Of a stretch of DNA of 9,717 nt, positions 1 to 7,304 are shown piece by piece. The stretch spans positions 1 through 9,717 of the forward strand of contig CAYNIU010000084.1 of assembly GCA_964397365.1 (NCBI GenBank). The letters are read 5' to 3'. A program made the position numbers and the translations under genes. Below the pieces are notes generated by a model that saw nothing but the letters and a program-made list of their open reading frames with translations, searched no databases and had not been told where the DNA came from. Within the stretch, counting starts at the first letter, position 1. Each line of letters begins with the position of its first letter. The DNA comes from Methylomarinum sp964397365. Lineage in GTDB: Bacteria > Pseudomonadota > Gammaproteobacteria > Methylococcales > Methylomonadaceae.

Positions 1-14
1 GATTAACCACACAG

Positions 15-1742
15 ATGAAAAAAACAGAATTAAAAGTCAGTATCGGCGCCTGTAGCAACAAAGGGGTTAAAGCGGATAATGAGGATAGTTTCGGCGCCAA
101 GGTTCCTGATGAGCCGCAACTGACTCATAAAGGGCTGGCTGTAGTCATTGCCGATGGGATGAGTGGTAGTGATGCCGGTAAACAAGCCAGTCAATGCTGT
201 GTGATCAGTTTTTTAAGTGATTATTACAGTACACCCGATTCATGGACTGTGAAAAATTCCGGACAAAAGATTTTGTCGGCCACCAATTCCTGGTTGTATA
301 GCCAGGGACATTTACAGTACGAATCAACCAAGGGTATGGTCAGCACTTTAAGTATTCTGGTGTGTAAGTCAACAACGGGTTATATTTTTCATATCGGTGA
401 TTCCAGGATTTATCGTTTGAGAAAGGGTAATCTGGAGTTGATGACTCGCGACCATCGTATTCATATTTCTGAGGATAAAAACTACTTGAATCGAGCTATG
501 GGCATAGAACCCCACCTGGAGGTGGACTATAAATCCTTTCCTCTGGAAAAGGGCGATTTGTTCATTATGACAACGGATGGGGTACACGAATTCATTAGTG
601 AAAAAATGCTAAAAAACATTGTTCAAGAGGAAAGCGATCTCAATCAGCGCGCGCAGAAGCTGGTGCAACAGGCGATGACTAACAACAGTGATGATAATCT
701 CACCTGTCAATTGGTTAATATTAATGAATTGCCGTTAGCTAAAGAGGATGAAATAATCCGGCGACATGCCAATCTGCCGTTTCCACCACCGCTGGATGTG
801 GGAATGGTGATTGACGGTTATCGCATTGAAGCAGAGCTTCATGCCAGTAATCGTACGCAGATTTATCGTGCCTTTGATACGATTACAGAAACGCGGGTGA
901 TTCTGAAAACCCCTTCGATTTTATATGATGATGACACGCATTACATTGAACATTTTTTGCATGAAGAGTGGGTGGGAAAACGTATTCGTCATGATAATGT
1001 GTTAAAAGTACTCGGATCAGACAGGAAAAAAAGTTATATCTATTATGTAACTGAATATCTTGGCGGACAGACTTTGAGAGGGTGGATGGATAGTCACCCT
1101 AAACCGGATATTCGGGAAGTTCGGAAGATTGTAAAACAAATTGCCAAAGGTCTGAGAGCGTTTCATCGTATGGAGATGTTACATCAGGATTTAAAACCTG
1201 AAAATATTATGTTTGATAGCAATGGGACTGTAAAAATTATTGATTTTGGATCGGTCAAAATTGCCGGTATTGCCGAAATTACCCCTCTGGAAGCTCATGA
1301 AGAAAATATATTGGGGACGTTGAATTATACGGCTCCTGAGTATCATTTAGGACAACAGGGGACAGTCAGGTCTGATATTTATTCATTGGGAGTGATTACT
1401 TATGAAATGATTAACAGAGCATTACCATTTGGCAGAGATTTTCCAGAAAAGCCGGATAAAATGACTCTTGCCAAATTGGAATATGTCCCCAGCTTTCATA
1501 AAAACACTATGGTTCCTCATTGGATAGACGGCGCTTTGAAAAAAGCGACTTCAATTTCACCACTGGGGCGTTATGAAGCATTATCCGAATTTATTTTTGA
1601 TCTTTCTACACCGAATTCAGAGTTCCTTAGATCTACCGATACCTTGCCGATAATCGAACGTAATCCATTGATGTTCTGGAAAACTGTATCAGGACTGTTG
1701 CTTTTAAGTAATTTACTGCTGTTGTATTTTATCAATCGTTAA
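15..1742 (+). CDS. Bifunctional PP2C-family protein phosphatase / Ser-Thr protein kinase, C-terminally membrane-anchored
   Basis: A 575-aa fusion predicted to remove and add phosphates on Ser/Thr of target proteins. The PP2C domain (about residues 8-235) shows the metal-binding motifs: DNED at 21-24, ADGMSG around D47, GDSR at 128-131, TTDG at 186-189 and SDDN at 225-228. A proline-rich linker (about 255-260) leads into the kinase domain (about 268-535): ATP lysine K298 (ILK), HQDLKPEN with catalytic D392, DFG at 410-412 and APE at 440-442. The Gly-rich loop is degenerate (LHASNRTQIY, no glycines) and the usual HRD is HQD. A hydrophobic stretch at about 559-572 followed by NR is a likely tail anchor placing both domains in the cytoplasm. 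No clear SD precedes the ATG, and only 14 upstream bases are visible. Similar fusions in Pseudomonas lie next to nitrate assimilation genes (family knowledge); the upstream neighbour here is outside the window, so the target is unknown. Confidence 0.9.
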   Translation: MKKTELKVSIGACSNKGVKADNEDSFGAKVPDEPQLTHKGLAVVIADGMSGSDAGKQASQCCVISFLSDYYSTPDSWTVKNSGQKILSATNSWLYSQGHLQYESTKGMVSTLSILVCKSTTGYIFHIGDSRIYRLRKGNLELMTRDHRIHISEDKNYLNRAMGIEPHLEVDYKSFPLEKGDLFIMTTDGVHEFISEKMLKNIVQEESDLNQRAQKLVQQAMTNNSDDNLTCQLVNINELPLAKEDEIIRRHANLPFPPPLDVGMVIDGYRIEAELHASNRTQIYRAFDTITETRVILKTPSILYDDDTHYIEHFLHEEWVGKRIRHDNVLKVLGSDRKKSYIYYVTEYLGGQTLRGWMDSHPKPDIREVRKIVKQIAKGLRAFHRMEMLHQDLKPENIMFDSNGTVKIIDFGSVKIAGIAEITPLEAHEENILGTLNYTAPEYHLGQQGTVRSDIYSLGVITYEMINRALPFGRDFPEKPDKMTLAKLEYVPSFHKNTMVPHWIDGALKKATSISPLGRYEALSEFIFDLSTPNSEFLRSTDTLPIIERNPLMFWKTVSGLLLLSNLLLLYFINR

Positions 1743-1775
1743 AAGGTTGTTTCTGTTATAGGATGGACATGAGCA

Positions 1776-1818
1776 GATTATCCATAATTCGATAATCTTG
1801 TGATTATAAGGGTTTTTT
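1776..1818 (+). promoter_or_regulatory. Two mutually exclusive AT-rich hairpins upstream of fbp
   Basis: GATTATC (1776-1782) pairs with GATAATC (1791-1797). The latter's ATAATC (1792-1797) can instead pair with GATTAT (1802-1807) over a TTGT loop. The second hairpin is followed, after AAGGG, by T6 (1813-1818). This could be a weak terminator for the kinase/phosphatase gene, tandem binding half-sites, or chance in AT-rich DNA. The pairing is visible; the role is a guess. Confidence 0.3.
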
Positions 1819-1821
1819 GCT

Positions 1822-1838
1822 TTTACAAATCCTGTAAA
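1822..1838. promoter_or_regulatory. Inverted repeat TTTACA-N5-TGTAAA upstream of fbp (possible operator)
   Basis: A perfect 6-bp dyad with a 5-bp spacer lies 45 bp upstream of the fbp start codon, a typical place for a dimeric transcription factor to bind. No regulator family is identified from the sequence, and no convincing -35/-10 pair was found in the 141-bp gap. Confidence 0.3.
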
Positions 1839-1883
1839 CTGGCGTCGGTATTAACTAATAAGTCTGATGGAGAAGGATAAAAT

Positions 1884-2900
1884 ATGACCAAAAAAGCGAC
1901 TTTGACCCAGTTTATTATTGAACAACAGCGCAAACAACTCGGAGCCTCAGGAACATTTACTTTATTACTTAACGATATCGTTACCGCCTGTAAAAAAATA
2001 TCCCATATTGTCAATCAGGGTGATCTGGTCGGTGTGTTGGGAAATGCTGATTCCGAGAATGTGCAGGGTGAAGTGCAAAAAAAACTGGATATCATTACTC
2101 ATGATATTATGGTTGATGCGTTGAGCTGGAATGGTCATCTGGCTGGCATGGCGTCAGAAGAGGTGGATTGTTTGATTAAGATTCCCGAACAGTACCCCAA
2201 AGGTAAATATCTGGCTTTATTTGATCCGCTGGATGGTTCTTCTAATATTGATCTTAATCTGACAGTCGGCAGCATTTTTTCCATTTTACGTTGTCGAGAA
2301 GGTGTTGAGCCGGAAACAGCCGACTTTTTACAGAAAGGCTCCGAACAGGTATGCGCCGGCTTTGTACTCTATGGCCCATCTACCATTATGGTTTTGACTA
2401 CAGGTCTAGGGGTAAACGGCTTTACCCTGGATCAGGAGGTAGGGGAATTTTATTTGACCCATCCGAATATCACAATACCTGCTGATTGTAGTGAGTTTGC
2501 CATTAATATGTCTAATCAACGATTCTGGGAACCGGCAGTAAAACGATATGTGGATGAATGTGTACAAGGTAAAGACGGGCCACGGCATAAAGACTTTAAT
2601 ATGCGCTGGATTGCATCACTGGTCGCTGAGGTTTACCGGATCCTGATGCGCGGTGGGGTATTCATGTATCCTTATGATTATAAGGATGCTTCAAAAGCCG
2701 GCAGGTTGCGGCTGATGTATGAGGCCAATCCAATGGCTTTTATTGTGGAACAGGCAGGCGGCGCTTGCTCAACGGGTCGAGAACGTATTTTGGATGTTAA
2801 GCCGGAAGGCATTCATCAACGCGTACCGCTAATTTTAGGCTCAAAAAATGAAGTGGAACGCATAGTGATTTACCATCAGCAACAACAGGGGGATAAATAA
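1884..2900 (+). CDS. fbp: Fructose-1,6-bisphosphatase class 1
   Basis: Cytoplasmic Mg-dependent enzyme that hydrolyses fructose 1,6-bisphosphate to fructose 6-phosphate, for gluconeogenesis and for sugar-phosphate regeneration in autotrophic or C1 metabolism. The 338-aa length is normal for class I. The metal site is seen as SEE at 91-93, the signature DPLDGSSN at 114-121 (D114, D117) and E280. The substrate-binding region includes RWIASLVAEVYRIL at about 241-254 and the GGVFMYP loop at 258-263, and the C-terminal HQRVPLILGSKNEV is typical. The ATG at 1884 has a good SD (GGAGAAGG, 1869-1876). The last base of its TAA stop is the first base of the downstream nitroreductase ATG, so the two are likely co-transcribed and translationally coupled. 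Nothing looks truncated. Confidence 0.97.
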   Translation: MTKKATLTQFIIEQQRKQLGASGTFTLLLNDIVTACKKISHIVNQGDLVGVLGNADSENVQGEVQKKLDIITHDIMVDALSWNGHLAGMASEEVDCLIKIPEQYPKGKYLALFDPLDGSSNIDLNLTVGSIFSILRCREGVEPETADFLQKGSEQVCAGFVLYGPSTIMVLTTGLGVNGFTLDQEVGEFYLTHPNITIPADCSEFAINMSNQRFWEPAVKRYVDECVQGKDGPRHKDFNMRWIASLVAEVYRILMRGGVFMYPYDYKDASKAGRLRLMYEANPMAFIVEQAGGACSTGRERILDVKPEGIHQRVPLILGSKNEVERIVIYHQQQQGDK

Positions 2901-3505
2901 TGATGGAGACAATACAAGCTATTCAAACACGTCGTTCGGTTAAACAATATGACGCTGAATATCAAATGAGCGATCAGGAAATCAATGAAATTTTATCGTT
3001 GGCAATGTTGTCACCCACGGCATTTAATATCCAAAACTGGCGTTTTGTTGTCGTTAAAGACCCCGCATTGCGGCAAAAAATCAGAGCGGCGGCTTGGGAT
3101 CAGGCGCAAGTGACTGAGGCCTCATTGCTGGTTATTTTATGCGCCGACCTGAAAGCCTGGGAAAAACAGCCGCATCGTTATTGGCGAAATGCAGAACAGG
3201 ATGTGCAGAAATTTTTATTGCCGGCCATTGATAACTACTATCGCGGCAAGGAACAAGTGCAACGTGATGAAGCCATGCGTTCCTGTGGTATTGCCGCACA
3301 AACCCTGATGCTGGCTGCAAAGGCGAAAGGATATGAGTCCTGTCCGATGGATGGCTTTGATTTTGAGCAGGTGGGAAAATTAATAAATTTACCGGAAGAT
3401 CATGTTATCAGCATGTTTGTTGTGATGGGTAAAAAACTACAGGATGCCTGGCCCAGACCAGGGCAGCTTGATTTTTCTGAAGTGGTAATTGAAAACAGTT
3501 TTTAG
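2900..3505 (+). CDS. Nitroreductase-family FMN-dependent oxidoreductase
   Basis: A 201-aa flavoprotein of the nitroreductase superfamily: FMN-binding, usually dimeric, using NAD(P)H to reduce nitro compounds, quinones or similar acceptors. The natural substrate cannot be read from the sequence. Visible family marks are RRSVKQYD at 11-18 (FMN phosphate contact), SPTAFNIQNWRF at 38-49 with its conserved Ser-Pro-Thr and Asn-X-Gln-Asn-Trp, and the C-terminal GIAAQTLMLAA-KGYESCPMDGFD region (130-154). The start lies in TAATGATG: the first ATG overlaps the fbp stop by one base, with a GGGGGA SD (2888-2893) 6 bp upstream; the second ATG (2903) is also possible. The arrangement points to translational coupling with fbp, although no metabolic link is obvious. 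It is probably the last gene of the fbp transcript. Confidence 0.88.
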   Translation: MMETIQAIQTRRSVKQYDAEYQMSDQEINEILSLAMLSPTAFNIQNWRFVVVKDPALRQKIRAAAWDQAQVTEASLLVILCADLKAWEKQPHRYWRNAEQDVQKFLLPAIDNYYRGKEQVQRDEAMRSCGIAAQTLMLAAKAKGYESCPMDGFDFEQVGKLINLPEDHVISMFVVMGKKLQDAWPRPGQLDFSEVVIENSF

Positions 3506-3608
3506 AGGTAGACTCATAGCTGTTCAAATGTGATGGGTATCGTTCTGATATTCACTGTCTAATCGTATTAAAGAAAGTCCGTACTGATGTGTTGTTGCAG
3601 AGTTGAAC

Positions 3609-3631
3609 AAAAAAAGCGGCTTTTCAGCCGC
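3609..3631 (-). terminator. Rho-independent terminator for the pdxA-rsmA transcript
   Basis: Read on the minus strand: a 6-bp stem GCGGCT/AGCCGC closed by a GAAA tetraloop and followed directly by T7, a textbook intrinsic terminator. It lies about 170 bp past the rsmA stop, giving a long 3' UTR. Read on the plus strand the same stem is followed only 9 bases later by a T6 run (3642-3647), so it may also weakly terminate the fbp-nitroreductase transcript coming from the other side. No other gene is supported in 3506-3798. Confidence 0.75.
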
Positions 3632-3798
3632 ATTAAGTGAGTTTTTTAGGATATATGCTCTAAAATAATGTCTCTTTAAAAAAGAAAGCGCATTCAAGAG
3701 TTGCATACATTCTAGTTAAAAACGATTTATTGTGGAATGTGGCAAATCGTCGCGTGACATTTTGTCGCAGTTGTGTTCAGGCTAAATACAGTAGTTTT

Positions 3799-4587
3799 TT
3801 AATCAGTTGCTTCAAGCAGATTGCTGATTTGTGCAAAGTCGTTCAATGTAAGAGACTCAGCTCGCTGTGATGGATCTATGTTTAATGCAATAAGCTGTTC
3901 TTCGGTGATGAGTTTTTTCAGGGAATTGCGAATGGTTTTTCGGCGTTGTGAAAAAGCTTGTGTTACTACTTCATTTAAGTGCTTTAGATTATTAAGTACA
4001 ACGGGAGGTGTCTGATGTGGCGTCAGTTTGAGGATAGCGGACATGACCTTGGGTTTTGGATCAAAACTTTCCGGTGGGACAGCAAATAAAAATTCGGTAA
4101 TACAATGATACTGGGTCATTATACTCAGGCGGCCATATTTTTTACTGCCGGGTTCGGCGCATATTCTATCCACGACCTCTTTTTGCAGCATAAAATGCAT
4201 ATCTTCAATACAGTCAGTATTGTTGAGCAAATGAAACATCAAAGGAGTGGAAATGTTGTATGGCAGGTTGCCGATAATTCTTAACTTTTTATCACTGGAT
4301 GCTAAGGATGGAAAATCAAAATTGAGTGCATCGGTGCTGTGTATGGTTAATTGTTTACCAAAACAGCTAAATCTTTTTTGCAGATAAGTAACCAGATCTC
4401 TATCCAGTTCAATAACGTCCAGTATGACTTTTCGATTTAATAAAGGCTTGGTGAGTGCGCCCATACCAGGGCCGATTTCCACCCAGTGTTGATTAGCTGA
4501 CGGGTGAATATAGGACAGCAGGTTATTGATAATGTTATGGTCTTGCAAAAAATTCTGGCCAAAGCGTTTGCGTGCTTTATGTGTCAT
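3799..4587 (-). CDS. rsmA: 16S rRNA (adenine1518-N6/adenine1519-N6)-dimethyltransferase
   Basis: Also known as KsgA. It uses S-adenosylmethionine to dimethylate two adjacent adenines in helix 45 of 16S rRNA during late 30S assembly. The 262-aa protein has the family layout: KARKRFGQNFLQD at the N-terminus (4-16), SAM motif I EIGPGMG at 37-43, acidic E60/D62 contacting the SAM ribose, catalytic motif NLPYN at 107-111, YGRLSIMTQY at 151-160, FDPKPKV at 175-181 and the C-terminal AFSQRRKTIRNSL segment. The ATG overlaps the pdxA stop by 4 bases (ATGA), with AGAAGG inside the pdxA 3' end as SD (8 bp spacing), so translation is coupled. The pdxA-rsmA order is conserved in gammaproteobacteria; the usual surA before and apaG/apaH after are absent here. 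Confidence 0.97.
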   Translation of the reverse strand: MTHKARKRFGQNFLQDHNIINNLLSYIHPSANQHWVEIGPGMGALTKPLLNRKVILDVIELDRDLVTYLQKRFSCFGKQLTIHSTDALNFDFPSLASSDKKLRIIGNLPYNISTPLMFHLLNNTDCIEDMHFMLQKEVVDRICAEPGSKKYGRLSIMTQYHCITEFLFAVPPESFDPKPKVMSAILKLTPHQTPPVVLNNLKHLNEVVTQAFSQRRKTIRNSLKKLITEEQLIALNIDPSQRAESLTLNDFAQISNLLEATD

Positions 4588-5570
4588 TTTTTTTTGCCTT
4601 CTAACATATCTAAAGCAGTGCGAATTGCAAATTCCAAACTGCCGCTGCTGGTTTGTCCGGTTCCGGCTAAATTAAGTGCTGTACCATGATCTACTGATGT
4701 GCGAATAATGGGTAATCCCAAAGTTACATTGACGGCTTCACCAAACCCCATATGTTTGAGTACCGGCAACCCCTGGTCGTGATACATGGTTAATACGGCA
4801 TCGGCAGTATTCAGATATTTTGGGGTGAACAGGCTGTCAGCCGGCAATGGGCCTTGCAAGTTAATGTCTCGAGAGCGTAATATATTCAATGCGGGTTCGA
4901 TGATATCAATCTCTTCCCGGCCCAGATAACCGTTTTCACCAGCATGTGGATTTAAACCACAAACCATTATATTGGGATTGTCAATGGCAAAACGATGATG
5001 TAACTCCTTGTTTAGAATTTCAATAACCTGAATTAATGAGTTCGTTGTAATTGCAGCGCTGACTTTGGATAAGGGCAGGTGCGTGGTTGCCAGTGCAACC
5101 CGTAATCCAGGTGTGGATAGCATCATTACCGGGCTTCCGCCAGTTAAATCAGCAATAAATTCGGTGTGGCCGGTAAAGTGAATACCAGCGTCATTTATCA
5201 CGCCTTTATGTACCGGCGCGGTAACTAAGGCATCAAATAATCCGTTTAAGCAAGCTTCAGTGGCCTGGGTGATTAATTCCAGAACATAGTGACTGTTTTG
5301 AGGATTTAACCGGCCGCAGACTGTTGTTTTCGGAAGAGTAACCGGAAGGACTGTAATGGTGCCGGCTTGACTGGGTTGGGCTGGGGCGGATGGTTTAAAG
5401 TATTTGATAGCAACCGCTTGTCTCATTTGTGCGGCCCTTTGGGCTAATAGATCGGGGTCAGCCAATACGATAATTTCGCATTCATGATTAAGTTGAGCGA
5501 TTTGTATGCATAAATCGGGGCCGATACCTGCCGGCTCGCCAGATGTGAGAGCAATTCGTTGAATGTCCAT
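4584..5570 (-). CDS. pdxA: 4-hydroxythreonine-4-phosphate dehydrogenase
   Basis: NAD-dependent, metal-dependent oxidation of 4-phosphohydroxy-L-threonine in the DXP-dependent (deoxyxylulose 5-phosphate) pathway to pyridoxal 5'-phosphate. With the ATG at 5570 the protein is 328 aa, matching the family length. It shows SGEPAGIGPDL at 10-20, TAPVHKG near 118-124, GHTE at 134-137, and three histidines in the positions of the known metal ligands: H164 (ATTHLP), H209 (NPHAGE) and H264 (YHDQG). The reading frame stays open upstream to a TTG at 5645, which would add 25 residues not typical of the family and would lie upstream of a candidate -10 box, so the ATG is preferred although its SD is weak. 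First gene of a two-gene operon with rsmA. Confidence 0.95.
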   Translation of the reverse strand: MDIQRIALTSGEPAGIGPDLCIQIAQLNHECEIIVLADPDLLAQRAAQMRQAVAIKYFKPSAPAQPSQAGTITVLPVTLPKTTVCGRLNPQNSHYVLELITQATEACLNGLFDALVTAPVHKGVINDAGIHFTGHTEFIADLTGGSPVMMLSTPGLRVALATTHLPLSKVSAAITTNSLIQVIEILNKELHHRFAIDNPNIMVCGLNPHAGENGYLGREEIDIIEPALNILRSRDINLQGPLPADSLFTPKYLNTADAVLTMYHDQGLPVLKHMGFGEAVNVTLGLPIIRTSVDHGTALNLAGTGQTSSGSLEFAIRTALDMLEGKKK

Positions 5571-5630
5571 ATGAGGATCGGCAAAAACAACTAATTCTAC
5601 ATGATTTTCCAGGTTTTGCGGCAAATAAAT

Positions 5631-5659
5631 ATTGTATTCACCCAACGGTCAGTTAAAAT
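5631..5659 (-). promoter_or_regulatory. Possible sigma70-type promoter of pdxA-rsmA
   Basis: On the minus strand TACAAT (plus 5631-5636; 5 of 6 to consensus) is preceded at about 15-17 bp by a poor -35 (TTTAAC/TTTTAA). It would start transcription near 5625, about 55 bases before the chosen pdxA ATG. Only the -10 is good, so this is tentative. Confidence 0.3.
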
Positions 5660-5859
5660 GGCCATTAACCGTTCAGGACGCGACAATATCATCCTGTAGC
5701 TTTGTGCACATAAGCCTGATCAATCAATGGCCTGCACCCACCTTTTTAAGGGGGCGAGTAGCATATCGCTTTGATTCAACATGCAAACCAGACTTATTTT
5801 ACCCTGAGTTGAGTGCAATCAGTCTGTAAAATCATCATACAAGTTACACTATGCGTACT

Positions 5860-5888
5860 TTAATCCTGTAAGGTATGAAGAGTATATT
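5860..5888 (+). promoter_or_regulatory. Possible sigma70-type promoter of the 5948-8613 gene run
   Basis: TTAATC (5860-5865) and TATATT (5883-5888) are separated by 17 bp. The -10 matches consensus at 5 of 6 positions, the -35 at only 3. Transcription would start near 5895, putting the T9 and G8 tracts in the 5' leader. Tentative. Confidence 0.35.
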
Positions 5889-5947
5889 ATGTTAATCTAT
5901 ATTTTTTTTTGTGAGGGGTTTTCGGGGGGGGTGATCCTGATTAGCGT

Positions 5948-6352
5948 ATGAGTAAAACGAGTATTAAATTCAGCTCAACCAGCGCCAATTTGTTAAACGA
6001 GGGTAAGAGTGCGCGTTTGCTGGCAATGCGTAGAAAAGCAATGAATACTGAAATATCGGAGCCGTGTCAGCGCGGTGATAAAACAGAAATTGACAACCAA
6101 CTGGGTAAGGTTGTTAAAACTGAGTTATTGCAGGCCAGACAAATCATTGATCAACGTTTACTTGAGATTTTAAATCACTATCCACCTCATAAGAAAGTCA
6201 GATTCTTTGCGATTCGTTTTGGGATGAGTGTTGAGCAGTTGAAAACATTACCTATTAACGAAATCTTTAACATTTTGGAAATCAGACAAAATTTGTCTGT
6301 CAATCTGAAGCAGGTTGATAATCTGGATTATAATGGTCAGTTTACCCTGTAA
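5948..6352 (+). CDS. Hypothetical protein, 134 aa, family not recognised
   Basis: I do not recognise this protein. It has no signal peptide or membrane segment and is probably cytoplasmic. The N-terminal third is basic and Ser/Thr/Ala-rich (Arg/Lys cluster ARLLAMRRKA at about 22-31). The rest looks helical: a charged stretch at about 45-75 (KVVKTELLQARQIIDQRLLEIL) and a segment at 80-110 with KKVRFFAIRFGMS and INEIFNILEI, which might form a small helical bundle. The ATG is fixed by an in-frame TAG at 5942-5944, but its SD is poor; G8 ends 16 bp upstream. It is the first gene of a tight same-strand run and ends 28 bp before the methyltransferase ATG at 6381. Length, base composition and context support a real gene; no function is proposed. 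Confidence 0.65.
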   Translation: MSKTSIKFSSTSANLLNEGKSARLLAMRRKAMNTEISEPCQRGDKTEIDNQLGKVVKTELLQARQIIDQRLLEILNHYPPHKKVRFFAIRFGMSVEQLKTLPINEIFNILEIRQNLSVNLKQVDNLDYNGQFTL

Positions 6353-6380
6353 TGGAGCCGGTTGATTGTTCCGGTTAACA

Positions 6381-7301
6381 ATGAAGAAATATACGATTGA
6401 ACCGAATAGAGATTACCGCGATCAGAGTTTACGTCAGAATGTACAGTTAAGCAGTGAAGAATTGCAGGAAGATACCGCCAAACACTACGATGACTGTTAT
6501 CGAGATTATCTGGCTGCCTGGTGTAATCGCGATAATCTGGCTTTGCATTATGGTTATTGGGATGAAGAGTCACCTTATAAACATCACCAGGCGTTGTTAA
6601 ACAAGAATCAGGTATTGTATGACAAGGCAAGTATCAAGCCAGGTGACGCGGTGCTGGATGCCGGTTGTGGTATTGGTGGCAGCAGCATTTGGATGGGGCG
6701 GCAACATGGTAACCGGGTCACAGGCATTACTATTAGTGCTAAACAAGCGCATTATGCACGCCAACATGCTAAACGACATGGGGTATCCGAGAAGGTAAAT
6801 TTTAAAGTGGCTGATTTTTGCCAGACTCCTTTTGAGGATGAATCATTTGATGTGGTTTGGGCGCTGGAGAGTTCTTGTCATGCCTTGAACAAAGGCGAAT
6901 TTTTACAGGAGGCTTTCAGAGTTCTGCGTAAGGGTGGTCGTTTGGTAGTCTGTGATGGTTTTTTATTGCAACGTGAATTTACCGAAAACCAATGGCAGGC
7001 TATTGTGACTTGTCTGAATGGATGGGCAGTACCGAACCTTTGTTCTCGGGATGAATTTCAGGAGCTTTTGCAGGGGCTTGGATTTAATAATATAGACATT
7101 CACGATATTACCCGGCAAACTCTGTCGTCAGCCGGTCATATGTTTAAAGTGGCAAAAAGGTTATATCCGCTACAGAAAATAAGTCAATGGTTGGGGTTGC
7201 GATCCAGGGCGCAGACTGCCAATTATTATGTGGGGTTGGCGCAGCATCAGTTATTTGCAGAAAAACTGACTGAATATTGTATTTTTACTGCACAGAAATA
7301 A
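6381..7301 (+). CDS. SAM-dependent class I methyltransferase, small-molecule type
   Basis: A 306-aa Rossmann-fold methyltransferase. Motif I VLDAGCGIGG is at 91-100, followed by VTGITIS at about 113-119 (ribose-binding region), the acidic motif VADFCQTPFEDESFDVVWALES at about 143-164 and RVLRKGGRLVVCDGF near 180-195. A preceding NLALHYGYWDEES segment (52-64) resembles the tocopherol/sterol C-methyltransferase and cyclopropane-synthase-like group, so a lipid, quinone-like or other small hydrophobic substrate is plausible but not shown. The ATG at 6381 lacks a good SD. An in-frame TTG at 6366, 8 bp after GGAG (6354-6357), would add five residues and is a real alternative. The stop is 3 bp before the transporter ATG, indicating an operon. 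Confidence 0.88.
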   Translation: MKKYTIEPNRDYRDQSLRQNVQLSSEELQEDTAKHYDDCYRDYLAAWCNRDNLALHYGYWDEESPYKHHQALLNKNQVLYDKASIKPGDAVLDAGCGIGGSSIWMGRQHGNRVTGITISAKQAHYARQHAKRHGVSEKVNFKVADFCQTPFEDESFDVVWALESSCHALNKGEFLQEAFRVLRKGGRLVVCDGFLLQREFTENQWQAIVTCLNGWAVPNLCSRDEFQELLQGLGFNNIDIHDITRQTLSSAGHMFKVAKRLYPLQKISQWLGLRSRAQTANYYVGLAQHQLFAEKLTEYCIFTAQK

Positions 7302-7304
7302 GTG

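Larger units (their letters stand above)
5571..5947. other. Divergent intergenic region between pdxA and the 5948 gene
   Basis: This 377-bp stretch holds no convincing gene. A 65-codon open frame on the plus strand (5632-5829) has no SD, no recognisable motif and overlaps the candidate pdxA promoter, so it is not called. The region must carry the start signals of both flanking transcripts; one weak candidate is listed for each. Its right end has T9 (5902-5910) and G8 (5924-5931) homopolymers. Confidence 0.6.

Noticed and set aside
3524..3706. 60-codon open frame on the minus strand downstream of rsmA
   Set aside because: It reads straight through the strong minus-strand terminator at 3609-3631, has no SD and no recognisable motif.
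3729..3765. Possible sigma54 promoter (TGGCA followed by GC)
   Set aside because: The spacing between the GG and GC elements does not fit the -24/-12 rule and no suitable downstream gene exists.
5571..5645. 25-residue N-terminal extension of PdxA from a TTG
   Set aside because: PdxA proteins normally begin just before the RIALTxGEPAGIGP motif, and the TTG lies upstream of the candidate -10 box.
5632..5829. 65-codon open frame on the plus strand upstream of the 5948 gene
   Set aside because: No SD, no domain-like sequence, and it overlaps the candidate pdxA promoter; it is probably chance.
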